Below are positions 13,201 to 25,200 of a DNA stretch of 64,000 bases, piece by piece (the first letter of the stretch is position 1; each line of letters opens with the position of its first letter). The position numbers and the translations under genes were made by a program. A model generated the notes under the pieces. That model saw only the letters and a list, made by a program, of their open reading frames with translations, made no database searches and was not told the origin of the DNA. This DNA comes from Mermis nigrescens (Eukaryota; Nematoda; Enoplea; Mermithida; Mermithidae): assembly GCA_036768485.1 (NCBI GenBank), contig JAVLUZ010000154.1, forward strand, positions 44,081,458 to 44,145,457, written 5' to 3'.

Positions 13201-16200
13201 CAAAAATGATGTTTCAAGTCTTATATATGTACTGGTTTTAGTCCAAAAGACGCTGTAGATAAATTTTTCGGATTCACTTCCCAGAATTTCCATGCTGTGC
13301 GTGTCAGCATGAAAACATTGAAAAAATTTGGAGGACATTGATTAAATTAGACCATATGCGCCGAAATGTCGAAAATGTAAATCTGAGAAAAAAATTGATG
13401 TTTTGTGAGCCAAAAGATCGCTAAAAACGCACATAACCGCTTGTTTGGTCGCTAAAATTTCTGGGCGGGGGTGGAAGTGGAGGTACGTTTTTTGTAAATA
13501 CTCTCAATTATATTAATTATCAGCTTATTCTTTTAAACTCCAGAGCAGGCACCTTTCTTACTGGGGCAAAACACCGTAAGATATTGTCAAAAGGGTGAGT
13601 CAGTCATTGACAGAACCGAATAAGCTTACGGCCTTTAAAGTAGATTAGGATGTAGTGTAAACAAATCGCCATAGCGCGCGAACCGTCGGCAGCTGACCAA
13701 AGTTTTACACGGTATAGATTAACACTTTGTCTATCAATTGAGATGGCCTCAAAATTATATGTTAACACGTAGCTGGCCGTCCTATTTTGGGGGGAGGGCC
13801 AACACCAATTTTGGGGAACTAAAGCCCAAAAAGGCCAAAAATAGCACAAAATAACGATCAAAAAATCCTATTTTTCCGTTTTTTTCCTGAGTTTGGGGGT
13901 TTGCACCCCCCCCCATATTCCCCTCAGTGATACGTGCCTGGTGTTAATATCAGCCGAACTTTTAAAGTGTTACATACATACAGGGGCTAATCAAACGGGG
14001 GCCGCCCCTTCGAAATCGAAAAAATAAATTTATTTTTTTTCGGTGATCCTTCAAAGGAAAAAAAATTAAAAATTCTAGATGTCTACTTGAAGAACAGCCA
14101 AAAAAAGTTTTTTCTTACTTGTTTGAGCTATTAAGAGCTCAAAATTTTTCGGCGCATTTTAAAGTATATTTATTCCCTTAGGAACCCAGATTTCACTTAA
14201 GAAGAGTAAATATGTCGGAGTTTTTCGGCGCATTATTTCTCGCAATAGTTTTCTTTTGGAAAACATGAAAATTAAATGCAGGGCCAATAATTTCGAGATG
14301 TTTTGGGAATCAAGCTTGAAGTCGATATTAAGAAATTAGTCAAACTGGTAAGCTAAACGATAGATTGGGTTTGGGTAAAATTTGGAACCGGAAACAGAAC
14401 CAGACTTAGGTAAAATCCAGACAATCAATCAGGGACTGTGACAAAATCAATACAATGGGAGTGGGGTAGTTCCGTAACTGTGCGAGGGTGCTCAACGGGG
14501 GGCCTGATGGGGGTTCACTGCCCCTGCCAAGGTCCATGAGCCCCACCGAGGTTCACAAGCGCCACCAGGGTTAACAAGCACCACCGAGGTCCACAGTGGC
14601 GCTTGTGGACCTCTATGGCGCTTGTGCACACACATGGGCGTGGGGGGTTTGGGGGTATGCACCCCCTCAGAAGTTGAAATACCTCCCCCCGCCAGAAATC
14701 AAAATACCCCCCCAGAATTCAAATTTTGAAATTTTTTTTTGCTTTTTAGCGTTTTACGCCATTGGATAGTGCTCAATGAGAAACGTCGAAAAATAGTGTT
14801 TTTTTCGCCATACGACCACTTTTAACAGCATTTTTTGACCTTTGAAAATTTTTTCACCCCCCACCCCTAGAATTCCGGTGCTGCCCATCTATGCTTGTGC
14901 ACCTTAGTGGCGCTTGTGAACCTCAGTGGCGCTTTTGAACCCTGGCGGCGCTTGTGAACCCCGGTGGCGCTTGTAAACCTCGATGGCGCTCATGGACCTT
15001 GGTGGCGGTTGGGCACCCTCGGATAGTTCCGGAACTACCCCACTGTCATTGTATTGATTTTGTCATTGTCCTGATTGATTGTCCGGTCCCGGCCAGTCCG
15101 ACCCTCCATATCTAATACATTGTCCTGATTGATTGTCCGGATTCTACTCATTTGTCCTGAGTCTGGTTCCGGTTCCGGATTTCACCTTTTCTCCGATAGA
15201 TTTGAGTCAAATACAGATATTTTTCGATTGTTTTCAAATTTTTCTCTTCATCGTGGTATAGATCTACTCGCATATCTCCTAATGGTTCTCAAGATGGAGT
15301 GCTTTTGAAATTTCGGCCCTTCCCCCGAAATAAGATCCTGGTGGTACACTCCTGCATATGTACTTACACGAGCGTTTAGGCCTCAGGTTGATCAATAAAG
15401 GCGTGCAGCAGCGAAGTTTTTCTTATATTTGTATTTTAACGCTAACCTGATGTGCATATTACGAATTTCATAATTATTGTCCACTTTTTCCCAGAGAAAT
15501 TCACTTTTAATTAACGGTACCTGTGCAGGGGAGTGCTGATTTTGCTGCACTTCCTCACAAAGCACGGCTTTCACAAGAAACTATGGTTAATTGCAAGCTC
15601 CGCTATTTTTATCATTCGCTGTGCCTCAGCAGACCCCCCCTGCAATTTGGGCCCTTCCTATAACTTTAACGATTTTTTAGCTAAATGAAGAAAAAGGTAA
15701 TGTTCATTGGAAAAGTGGAAAAAACATTATTCACTAGATATTCGCGTGGGATCTGGAGTACCCTCGATAATGTGAAAGACCCACAAAAAAAGATCGATAG
15801 ACTCCACAGAATTGAACCTTTTGGTGCTATTTTTAGCAATTATTTCCCCAACGGACCCCCAGAATTCAGTTGATTTCCATTTATGATTACAACTGCTCCG
15901 AAAACGAAAATGGCATCTTTTGAATCGAAAACACCAAGTAAACTTCGTGTTTTCAATGTTAATCGTCGAAATTTTCCAATTTATGCCGAAGCTCATATTT
16001 CTTTCATCCTGTTTTTACGAATGATTCCTGTTTTGCATATCAAAAATATCCTACTTACGCATGAATAAAACAGAATGGTACAGACAGAGAAATAGACGTT
16101 TGGTTTGCATCTGTTTTACCATCATTTGTCATTGCGCTCGGCATAGAAATAAAAAAGCTGACAGGAGTGGGATTTGAACCCACGCCCTCATTCGAGGACC

Positions 16201-19200
16201 AGAAAGCTCATACCGTTTAACACGGCAAGATTATACACCTTGAGTCTGGCGCCTTAGACCGCTCGGCCATCCTGTCTGTTGTATGACAATAACGTAAAAT
16301 CTGTAGTTCAACCCAGATTTTGGGTGTCAAAATTAAATCTGTAGGCAAGATAGCATAGAAAATTGCTACGAATGTTGGCTTGAGTGTTTGAGCATGTCTG
16401 ATGACTTCGTGGAAAAATGGATTATTGTTATTGCCACACTATTGTTTTTTACCAAAAAGCTATATCGTCGTTATTGATCAAACATGGACCGTCTTGTTTT
16501 GCGGTCCCCTTGTTTTGTGTTTATTTGATTTTTCTCAGTTTAACGCCTATTATTTACTTTTATGTTCAACGTACTGGTTTGCTCTTACTGGTGTTATATT
16601 AGGAAAACCGTCGCATTTCCGTTATAATCGTTTTACGACGCTGTTTCGTAATCGCCTGCGCGTCAAGTGAATCATACGTATTATTTTACTGAAATATTTA
16701 AATTTTTTGTTTGTTCAGCCTCGTTACGACGCTTTTATTGTGTCTCCCGTCTATCGCGCTTACTCTTTGGAGGCCCAAAATTCAAAATTTGAAACTGAGT
16801 CTCGTTATAACGTCGTTCGTCTTTTATCTATTCTCGTTTCAAGTGCACGAGAAGAGTATTTTGTTGGTGGCGGTGTAAGTTCTAATTTCGTAGATATTTA
16901 ATTGGCCCACTGCCAAAATTTTGGATATTTCGGGGTCACGGTTTTATCGGTTTCCTCGTTACGGTCGCAACAATTGTTGGGGTTTCCGAGCACATAGCCA
17001 AAATTTTCTCATATTTTTAGGGTCAGGCAAAGCTCTCGTCTGAATGACGTAGTGCCATAGTTTTGACCTTTTTTATGGCCCATGCATTCGTAATTTTGAA
17101 TAGTCTGGTCAGTGTCTAGCTGCCGAGATTTCGCTTATTTAAGTTTTTCAATGGTACGCATTTACGTTTTTCGACGCTTGTGGGCGAAATCTTTAGAAAT
17201 TTAGGGGACCGACGCTTGAACTTGGACTTATTGTCAAAATTTGAACTATTTGGCTACTTGCCAACTTATATTTCGAGTTGGCCTATTAGATGGTTACGTG
17301 ATCCATCTACCTTAATTATTTAAATAAGCTGTTTGAAATGTAATCAAAATTTCGAATGCATGAATGCGTGGGCACTGGTTATGGCTGGACTTGAGCTTTT
17401 TCTGGGTGCTCATAAACACATGCGTTATCATTGCCAAAATTATGGGAATCGGCTTAAGCCGGTCTTTATCACGTGCTATTGGGTTTGTTAATTTACTCAT
17501 TTGTTTACTCACATTTATTTATATTTTATTAATTTATTTATATTTGTTTATTCGCTCGACTTCTTCTCCGATACAGTAACACTAAAAACATCGTTGCATC
17601 GGCTAAACTTTAGTATTTGAGACCTTCGTTAAATATAACATTCGTTTATTGACAGGGCGGATTTAGGCGGGGCGGGGGGCGGCTCCCATTGGCCCAAAAT
17701 AGTGCGCAAAATTAAGGATTTTTGAGCGATTTTCAGCGATTTTTGGTTAAAACGGCTAATTTTTCCGCCCATGTCAGGGTTCCGCCCCCCCCCCCTTAGG
17801 GGTACCCTACCTTACGGAAATCCTGGATCCGCTACTGTTTAATGATTGGCAGCGATCCAAAAATTTATTGACCAATTTCATATATAATTATCAAAAAAGC
17901 TTTTTCCTTGCCAAAATTCATCAGTTTTTGAGTCATATGCAATTTTAGAGATTTTCTTTAACATTCAATAAGATATTACCTTTTGGACATTCTCGGCTCT
18001 TAAATCAATATTTTTATCATATTTCAATATTAGGTATTTGTTATCTTAATCTTTAGCATTCAGAAACGTTAAGCTTGCAGCACTGCTTTTTCTTACACGA
18101 TGTCTCTACACCAAATGTTTAAAACGATTAAACGATTTTGGGTATGTTTAAACTTTTTAATGTTTAATGACGAAAAAGTAATTATGGGCACACCTGGGCG
18201 TGGGGGTTTGGGGGTATGCACCCCCCAGAAACCAAAATCCCCCCCCCAGAATTCCATTTTTGAAAATTTTTTCGTCTTTTTCGCAATTTTTTGATGCCAA
18301 TGGATAGTGCTTGATGGGAAACGTCGAAAAATGGTGTTTTTATCGCCAGACCACCATTCTTAAGACCATTTTTTGACCTTCAAAAAATCATGCACCCCCC
18401 AGAATTTTCTTGCTGCTCACGTATGGTTATGGATCGATATGATTCAAATGGTTTTTAGTATAACATAAAATCGTTCTTGGCGTTTATGTCTGCCGTAGGA
18501 GAAGGTCTGGCATAACATGTCTCAAAAAATTAGGTCGTGGTCCCAAAATCTGGCATTCAAAACTGTTGTTTTTGGTGTTTTGCCTACTTCTAAAATATTG
18601 CTTTACAACGAAAGTTTGTAAAGATCAGTGCAAGCGCTTAATGGATTTTATCTACCTGAAATATTTGACAAAGCTTGATTAAGCCTATGCTACATACATG
18701 GGCAAGGTAGCGGTGGACAGAGCAGCACGTAGCTGGCCCTCCTATTCTGGGGGCCAACACCGATGTTGGGGGGTCCAAGCCAAAGATAGCACAAAATAAC
18801 GTGTAAAAAGTCCTATTTTTCCGGTTTTTCTGAATTTTGGGGGGTCCGACCCCCACCCCCTCCCATAGCTACGTGCCTGGGACAGAGGGCGTGAAGTCCA
18901 GGAATGGTCTTATAGTTTGCTAGGATCATTATTTCTTGTACAAGATTTTTCTGTTTTTAAGACTGATATCATGAAATACTAATGTACATTTGGTACGTGC
19001 GATTTTTTTGGGTGATGTTACAGCAGCATTTGTATGGGTTTTTTTAAGATGGTAAGTGCAGTTTAGCTAATTTTGGGGTTTCTAGCGATTAAAAATAGGA
19101 AAATTTATCAATACGGCGCGAAGCGGGCGAAAATTTTGATATTCTCGTCATTTTCAGGTAGAATTTTCGGCTTTTTCAGCAGTAAGCGCAAAAATTGTCT

Positions 19201-22200
19201 TGCAGTACCCGTCATTTTCTCCGAATCGCCTGACAGTACCTGATTTTTCTAAAACCTTTGGTAGGGGTAATTCCAACCTCTCAACCCCCACCCTCCCCCG
19301 CCGCTATGCCCTTGCGTGTGTGTGCCGGCAAGATGACCACAACAGCTAATGGCAATGGCAGATCCACTCCTTCTATCAGTCAGAGATTTCGTCTGAAAGT
19401 TTCTGTAGTTCCAGCAAAACGGTCAAATGAAGTAAATAAAATGAATCACGTAGCATATATACACAGTGTGCAATCATATCTTTTCCGACAGGCACGTAGC
19501 TGGCCGTCCTGTTTTGGAGGGCCGGGTCAACACCAATTTTAGAGAATAGGCCCAAATAGTGCCAAAAATAGCACAGAATTATGTTCAAAAGTCATCTCTG
19601 CAATCTATCGCGATCTTTGAAGGTCTGAACCCCTCCGTATTTCCCCAGAGCGCCCTGTAACCGATTTTAATCGAATCGATGATTGTAAGATATAAATTAA
19701 GTATGCTTTTTATATTTTTTTGACCTCAGTAGATGAGGGTATGATCATTTTCGACTTACTTTGTCAAAAATATGCATATCGACTCTCCTTCTTTCGACTG
19801 TTTCAAATACTGCTCACATGACCTATATCTTATATTCTTTAAATTTGTTTTAATTTACCAACATCCCACCTTTTTCATTTTCTCTAAGTTTAAAATCTTT
19901 TACAATTCTCTTCATAATGCAATGGCAGGTTTAAACTTTAAGTTTCTCTTGGTTTACAACTCTCGCTTAGCAAGCTCATTTTTAAAAACCTATAGCTTAG
20001 CTTTAAATTTCAATAAATTGAAACAAGTGGGATTTATTTATGATCGATTATTTATTTATATTCAAGAATATTCCCCTATTTTCATGGTGTAATGTGAAGT
20101 GTAAACCAAAAGGCTGCTTTTGTTTCACTGCTTCTTTAGTATCTTGAATAAGGTCAGAGTGCCAAGATTATTCAAGTCGGAAATTAAAAAATGGTCGTTT
20201 TTAAAACGATGTGCAAAATTGTAATTTGTTTTATTATACGTAATCTTTTTTCAAGAGGTTTTGTTAAGCTAATTAAAATCTTTGAAATTTTTATTTCGAT
20301 CTTTTTTTAAACAGCAAATTAAGTTTTTGGCCAATCTTTTTTTATTTTTGTGATCGTTATCTTTGATTTTTCTGAACCACAATTCTGTGATTCTTTTTGT
20401 GTTTTAATCCTGTTTTTTAATTGTTTTTGTTCTTGATGGTAAAGGGAGAAGTTGACTGAATGTTTTGAGAATTTTCAATGATTATATGTAATTTTCTGCA
20501 ATTTTCTTCATTAAATGTTTTACCTTCTGATTTTTTAGTCCTTGTTCCTAATTTTTGCAAATTTTTCAGTATTTAGGCTTTAAAACTTTTTGCGATATGT
20601 TAATACTTATATATTTTAATTTTACTCACATTTTTTAAAGTTTTTGTTTTACTTCCTTCTGATTATTATGAGTTTCGAATAATAATTTGTTTTATCTTTA
20701 AACTAATTAATATACGTAAGTATTTTAATGTTTTGCGATCTTTATCCTTATATTATAATCATTTTGAGATTTAAATGTTTAATCCAATAATCTTACAGGT
20801 TGCGGTTTTTCGGTGAATTGGATTGTTTTTTATTAAGTTCTTTTACTAATCTTTTAAATTTTTAACTTTACACCTTTTCTTTACACAGTGACTTGAATTA
20901 CAGCTCTTTCAAGCAAAATTCAATAAAAGCAAAATATTGAACTAGTAATGTATTAAAACTTGAATAAAATGAAAATAAAAACAAAAAAAATTGCAAAATA
21001 CTGTCTTCCGTTGTCAAATTATTTTTCTGAAACTTTCGATTTAGAAAACTTGCGTGCAAGCGAATATGGGCTCTGATAAGTAGAAACGCAGGAATTTGAT
21101 TTTATTTTTATGATTTTATGTAATTTTTTAAATTTTTTGAGCATATTTTTCCTTTTTCAGACCCGCCCTGATCTCTTTCGAGAATGAACCGTTTGCCGTT
21201 GGCTGGTTCCTTCTGATTTCGGTGTTAAGGTTCGATTTTAAACTCAAAATTATGCATTATATTATTTGTTTTTGCTAGCATTGAATTGTGGTATAGTCCT
21301 AGTTCAGACGTTTTACCGCACAGGTAATGGCTCGAAATTTCAAAGGGGTTTCATGGCCGTTTTTATCGGAGGATAGGGAGTTATTCTATTTTTGACGAAA
21401 AACGGCCGACAAAAGCTCTGAAGTAGTAAGAAGTCATCAATACGAGAAAGAAGCAAGAAATAAGATTGAAAATATAGAGAAAAAATGAATGAATAAAAAA
21501 ATTGAATAAAGAGATAAATAAAAAAAGAAAATACTAAATAAAAAGAAAAATAGCCCAAAAAAAGTCTTAAAAACGGCCAAAAAGCGCAATTTTTGTTCTG
21601 ACTTTGTGGGGGCAGGGGACGACGACCATACATTGCACAGTATGGGAATTCTGGGGGGGGGGTGAAAACCTAGAGTGCCTCTTGGGCCCAAAAATGGCCG
21701 GTACGCTTTAAAACATCGTTTTTAGGCGTTTCTGACGATACTCTATCCTTCTAGAGCATGAAATCATGAAAAAAATTTCGAAAAAAGTCGAATAAATTGA
21801 CCAATATATCGCTTAAAACATGAATATATGGCGCGAAGCGCCAAATTTTGGCGATTTTGAGCAAATAGATAGCCAAAAACCCTTAAAAAGACACTTTTTC
21901 AACCAATTTTCAGGTAAGTTTAGGAAACTTTGAAAAATCGCCAATTCTGGGGGGGTGAAAAATTTTTTGCGGGGGGTGAAAAATGATTCTGCGGGGGTAA
22001 AACCCCCCAACCCCCCAGATCATGTATGGCGATGACTATCACTGTGCAGTTAGGGGGATCCGCCTAACAATTTTTTACATGCATGTTTCTTACTTTTTTA
22101 AACTGCGATAGTCTGCCTTTCGACATGCTCGTTCGTGTGACACATAGAAATTAATTAAAGTAATCTTGGCAAATCGCATTCTATTGCATTAAAGGCCGGG

Positions 22201-25200
22201 CTTTATANNNNNNNNNNNNNNNNNNNNNNNNNNNNNNNNNNNNNNNNNNNNNNNNNNNNNNNNNNNNNNNNNNNNNNNNNNNNNNNNNNNNNNNNNNNNN
22301 NNNNNNNCCCAAAGTGGGTTTCACCCATGCATCCGAAGATGCTTTCAGCTGGATACCGCAAGGGAGCGCAAGTCCCAAGGGATTTTAACCTCTGCCACAT
22401 AAGTGCAGCTTCCCATTTATCGACCCCGGTGGGATGAAAGGCTGGGTTGGCCTGCCGAAAAGAACTGCATCGAGGCGGAATCGAACCTTCGACCTTCAAA
22501 ACCGTAGGCTGAAGTGTTTACCACTCGGCGTCTCTCGACTCTATTGCATAAAGTGCTCTGCTGATCTAGCTTACATTTTTGCGGTCCATCGATTACCTAA
22601 TTCATTTGATTAATTAATTAAACGTACATGCGTACATTTATGTCTGCTAAGATCGATATCTTGGAATTTTTTGAAACCTCCAAAAATCTTTGGACCCCAG
22701 CAGACTCCCAAAGTCCACGCGGTGCCTATGTTTCGTCAGGCATAGTCTCCGTACTGCTCCTAATCGTAGATAATTTCACAGCGTTGTTGGTCTGGTAAAA
22801 GTAAGCGGCTTCGCAATTAGCCGGATAGCTTTGTTTTAGACAATGGCCTTAAAATAAATAATAAGAATGTAAAATAATGCAAGCGTAATATAAATAAATA
22901 TAAGTCAAGTCACATAAAAATACGATAACTTCCTGACCCACTTCAAACGGTTTTGCTGCGCAGCTTTGATTGTTATTCATTTCTAATCTAAATTTTCCCT
23001 TACTTTCTTCGAAAAATTTTAAAGCTTCTCTCTTGAGTCTATGCTCACATCTCGCATTTGATGCCTGCCGGTTAAGCTAAGTTTAAAAATTTTGGGTGTT
23101 AAAACCAATTTTTTTCTAAATTCTTTTCTGGGCTCAAAAACGATGGGTATGCATGGAACAAAACACTATTTCCCATGTTTTTTTGACGATGCACTGTCTG
23201 TTTAGAATATCAAAACAATGAAAATATTCAGAGAGTATGAAAAAATCGTGAAAATGAGCACAATGTTATCAAAAACGGGGTAAATAATACACACAACCTT
23301 CAAAATTTCGGATTTTTGTCCCAATAAATCGCTAGAAAACGCTTAAAACCGCGCATTTTCTGTTATTTTTTTGGAAAAAATAAAAATTATAGGGGTGAAA
23401 AAATTCTCTGTCTGATGGAACCCCCTCAAAGACCATGTATGATGTCTACTCCTTGTGCTGGGCGAATTCTGGATTATTTGTCAAAACGAAGCGGTGTACT
23501 AAATTTTCTGAAGAAGGACAAAAGTAGTCCTGCGATTCCATTACCGTCAGCCATCGGCGAATTTAAGCGGAAAGGCGGCCGCCCCCTCCCCCACTATTGA
23601 CCAAAAAATAATTGGCGAGATAAAGCAAGGATTTGTAATTTGCTGTTATTTTCGGCCGTCAGTGATGATAATTTCACGAATTTTTTCGGCTATTCGCGCC
23701 GGATAATACCAATTAATAACATTTGTTCACTTTTTTGTCGGTCCTGAAGCCACACTTTCCCTCCGGGTTTAGGTTTTAGACGATTTTAAGAGCAGGAGCA
23801 GCTTTTTTCAGCATAGTTTTCTTCTATTTTCAAACATTACATTATAAAGTCTTCGACCTTCATCATTAAATGCTATAAACACTGGATTAATATTAATATT
23901 TAATATTAATAATAATCATTAATATTATTAATATTAATTAATACGTTAATTGATATTAATAATAATATTTGATAATATTTATTAATACGAGCTTCTAAAA
24001 GTTCTCCGCTTTAATTTCATAACTTTTTAGGCGCTTGGCGCCAGATTTTCGCTAAAATCTGAGAAATTAAATGATTTTTCTCGAGCTAAATTGCCGCATA
24101 TTTTATAATTTTTCGAAAAAATGTTGCACTAAAAGCGATTATAAATAATAGTGGGCAGCGCAGAACGCCGAAAAAAACATGTTTCGCGCTTCAAGAGCCA
24201 ATTTTTGAACTAATCTTCGACCAGTGGCGGATCTAGGATTTTCCTAAGGGGGAGGGCGGAACCCTGACTTGGGCGGAAAAATTAGCCGTTTTAACCCGAA
24301 AATTGCTAAAAATCGCATTAAAATGCTTAATTTTGCGCACTATTCTGGGCCAATGGGGGGCGGCCGCCCCCCCCTAAATCCGCCCCTGTATTCGACTGTT
24401 TTCGGAAAAGTTGTGGTATCGCTCCTCTCCTTAGTCCTCAGGAAAGTCCTAGACCCGCCGCCACCTATGTATATCGGTTTTCACAGTTTCCCGCTGTCTA
24501 ATCTTAGGTAAAATTGCTTAGTATCAAAATTTTTCTAAGAATTCTAAATTCTTGTAAAAGACAATTTTTTATCATTTTCTTCAAAATTTTTAAATTTTGG
24601 AAAATTTTCAATTAAAGAAAAATTCCACTTTTTTCACAATTTTTGACGCCAATTAATTGAGCGGATCTATGATTTTGCCTAAATCACTCATTCTTCGGCC
24701 CTAATCTAACTCAAAATTCCGTCCCATTCTGTTCAGAGGAACTTCTAGCCACAAGTGGGCGTTAAGGGGGTATGCATCCCCAGAAGTTCGAATACCCCCC
24801 CCGAAACCAAAATACCCGCCTCTTAGAATTCAATTTATGATAGTTTTTTTTGTTTTCTTTGCAATTTTTTGGTGCTAATGGATAATGCTGGATGGGAAAC
24901 GTTGAAATATAGTGTTTTTTTCGCCATATATCATTTTTAAGACTTCTATTTGACCTACCCCTCTCTTCCAAAATTTTGGTGCTGCACACCTATGCTCCTA
25001 GCCATAGGTGGGCAGCACCAAAATTCTGGGGGGAATTTTTAAAGGTCAAAAAATGGTTTTAAAAGTGGTTATATGGCGAAATACACCATTTTTCGACGTT
25101 TCTCATCGAGCACTATCCAATGGCATCAAAAAATCGCTAAAAAGGCAAAAAATTCAAAAATTGAATTCTGAGGGGTTATTTTGATTTCTGGGAGGTATTT

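Noticed and set aside
16401..16901. Three ATG-started frames around 16.4-16.9 kb, two of them hydrophobic
   Set aside because: The real coding signal is ALG6 exon 4 at 16719-16874 in another frame with proper splice sites. A 38-nt mini-exon at 16539-16576 was considered but is not needed, because exon 3 joins exon 4 in phase.
19772..20092. 106-codon open frame at the start of copy 1
   Set aside because: In copies 2 and 3 the frame is shortened by indels, and the sequence corresponds to a Penelope-like 3' tail.
21340..21691. Phe/Tyr-rich minus-strand ORFs (also at 33235 and 46177)
   Set aside because: Low-complexity translation of A-rich DNA (GAAATAAATAAAAAAAG type) next to MITE family 3.
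22181..22499. Minus-strand ORFs running through the N gap
   Set aside because: They are made of unknown bases plus SINE sequence.
22472..22534. tRNA-like sequence with perfect B box (also in copies 2 and 3)
   Set aside because: No complete cloverleaf: acceptor stem mismatched and anticodon loop too long. Assigned to a SINE head.
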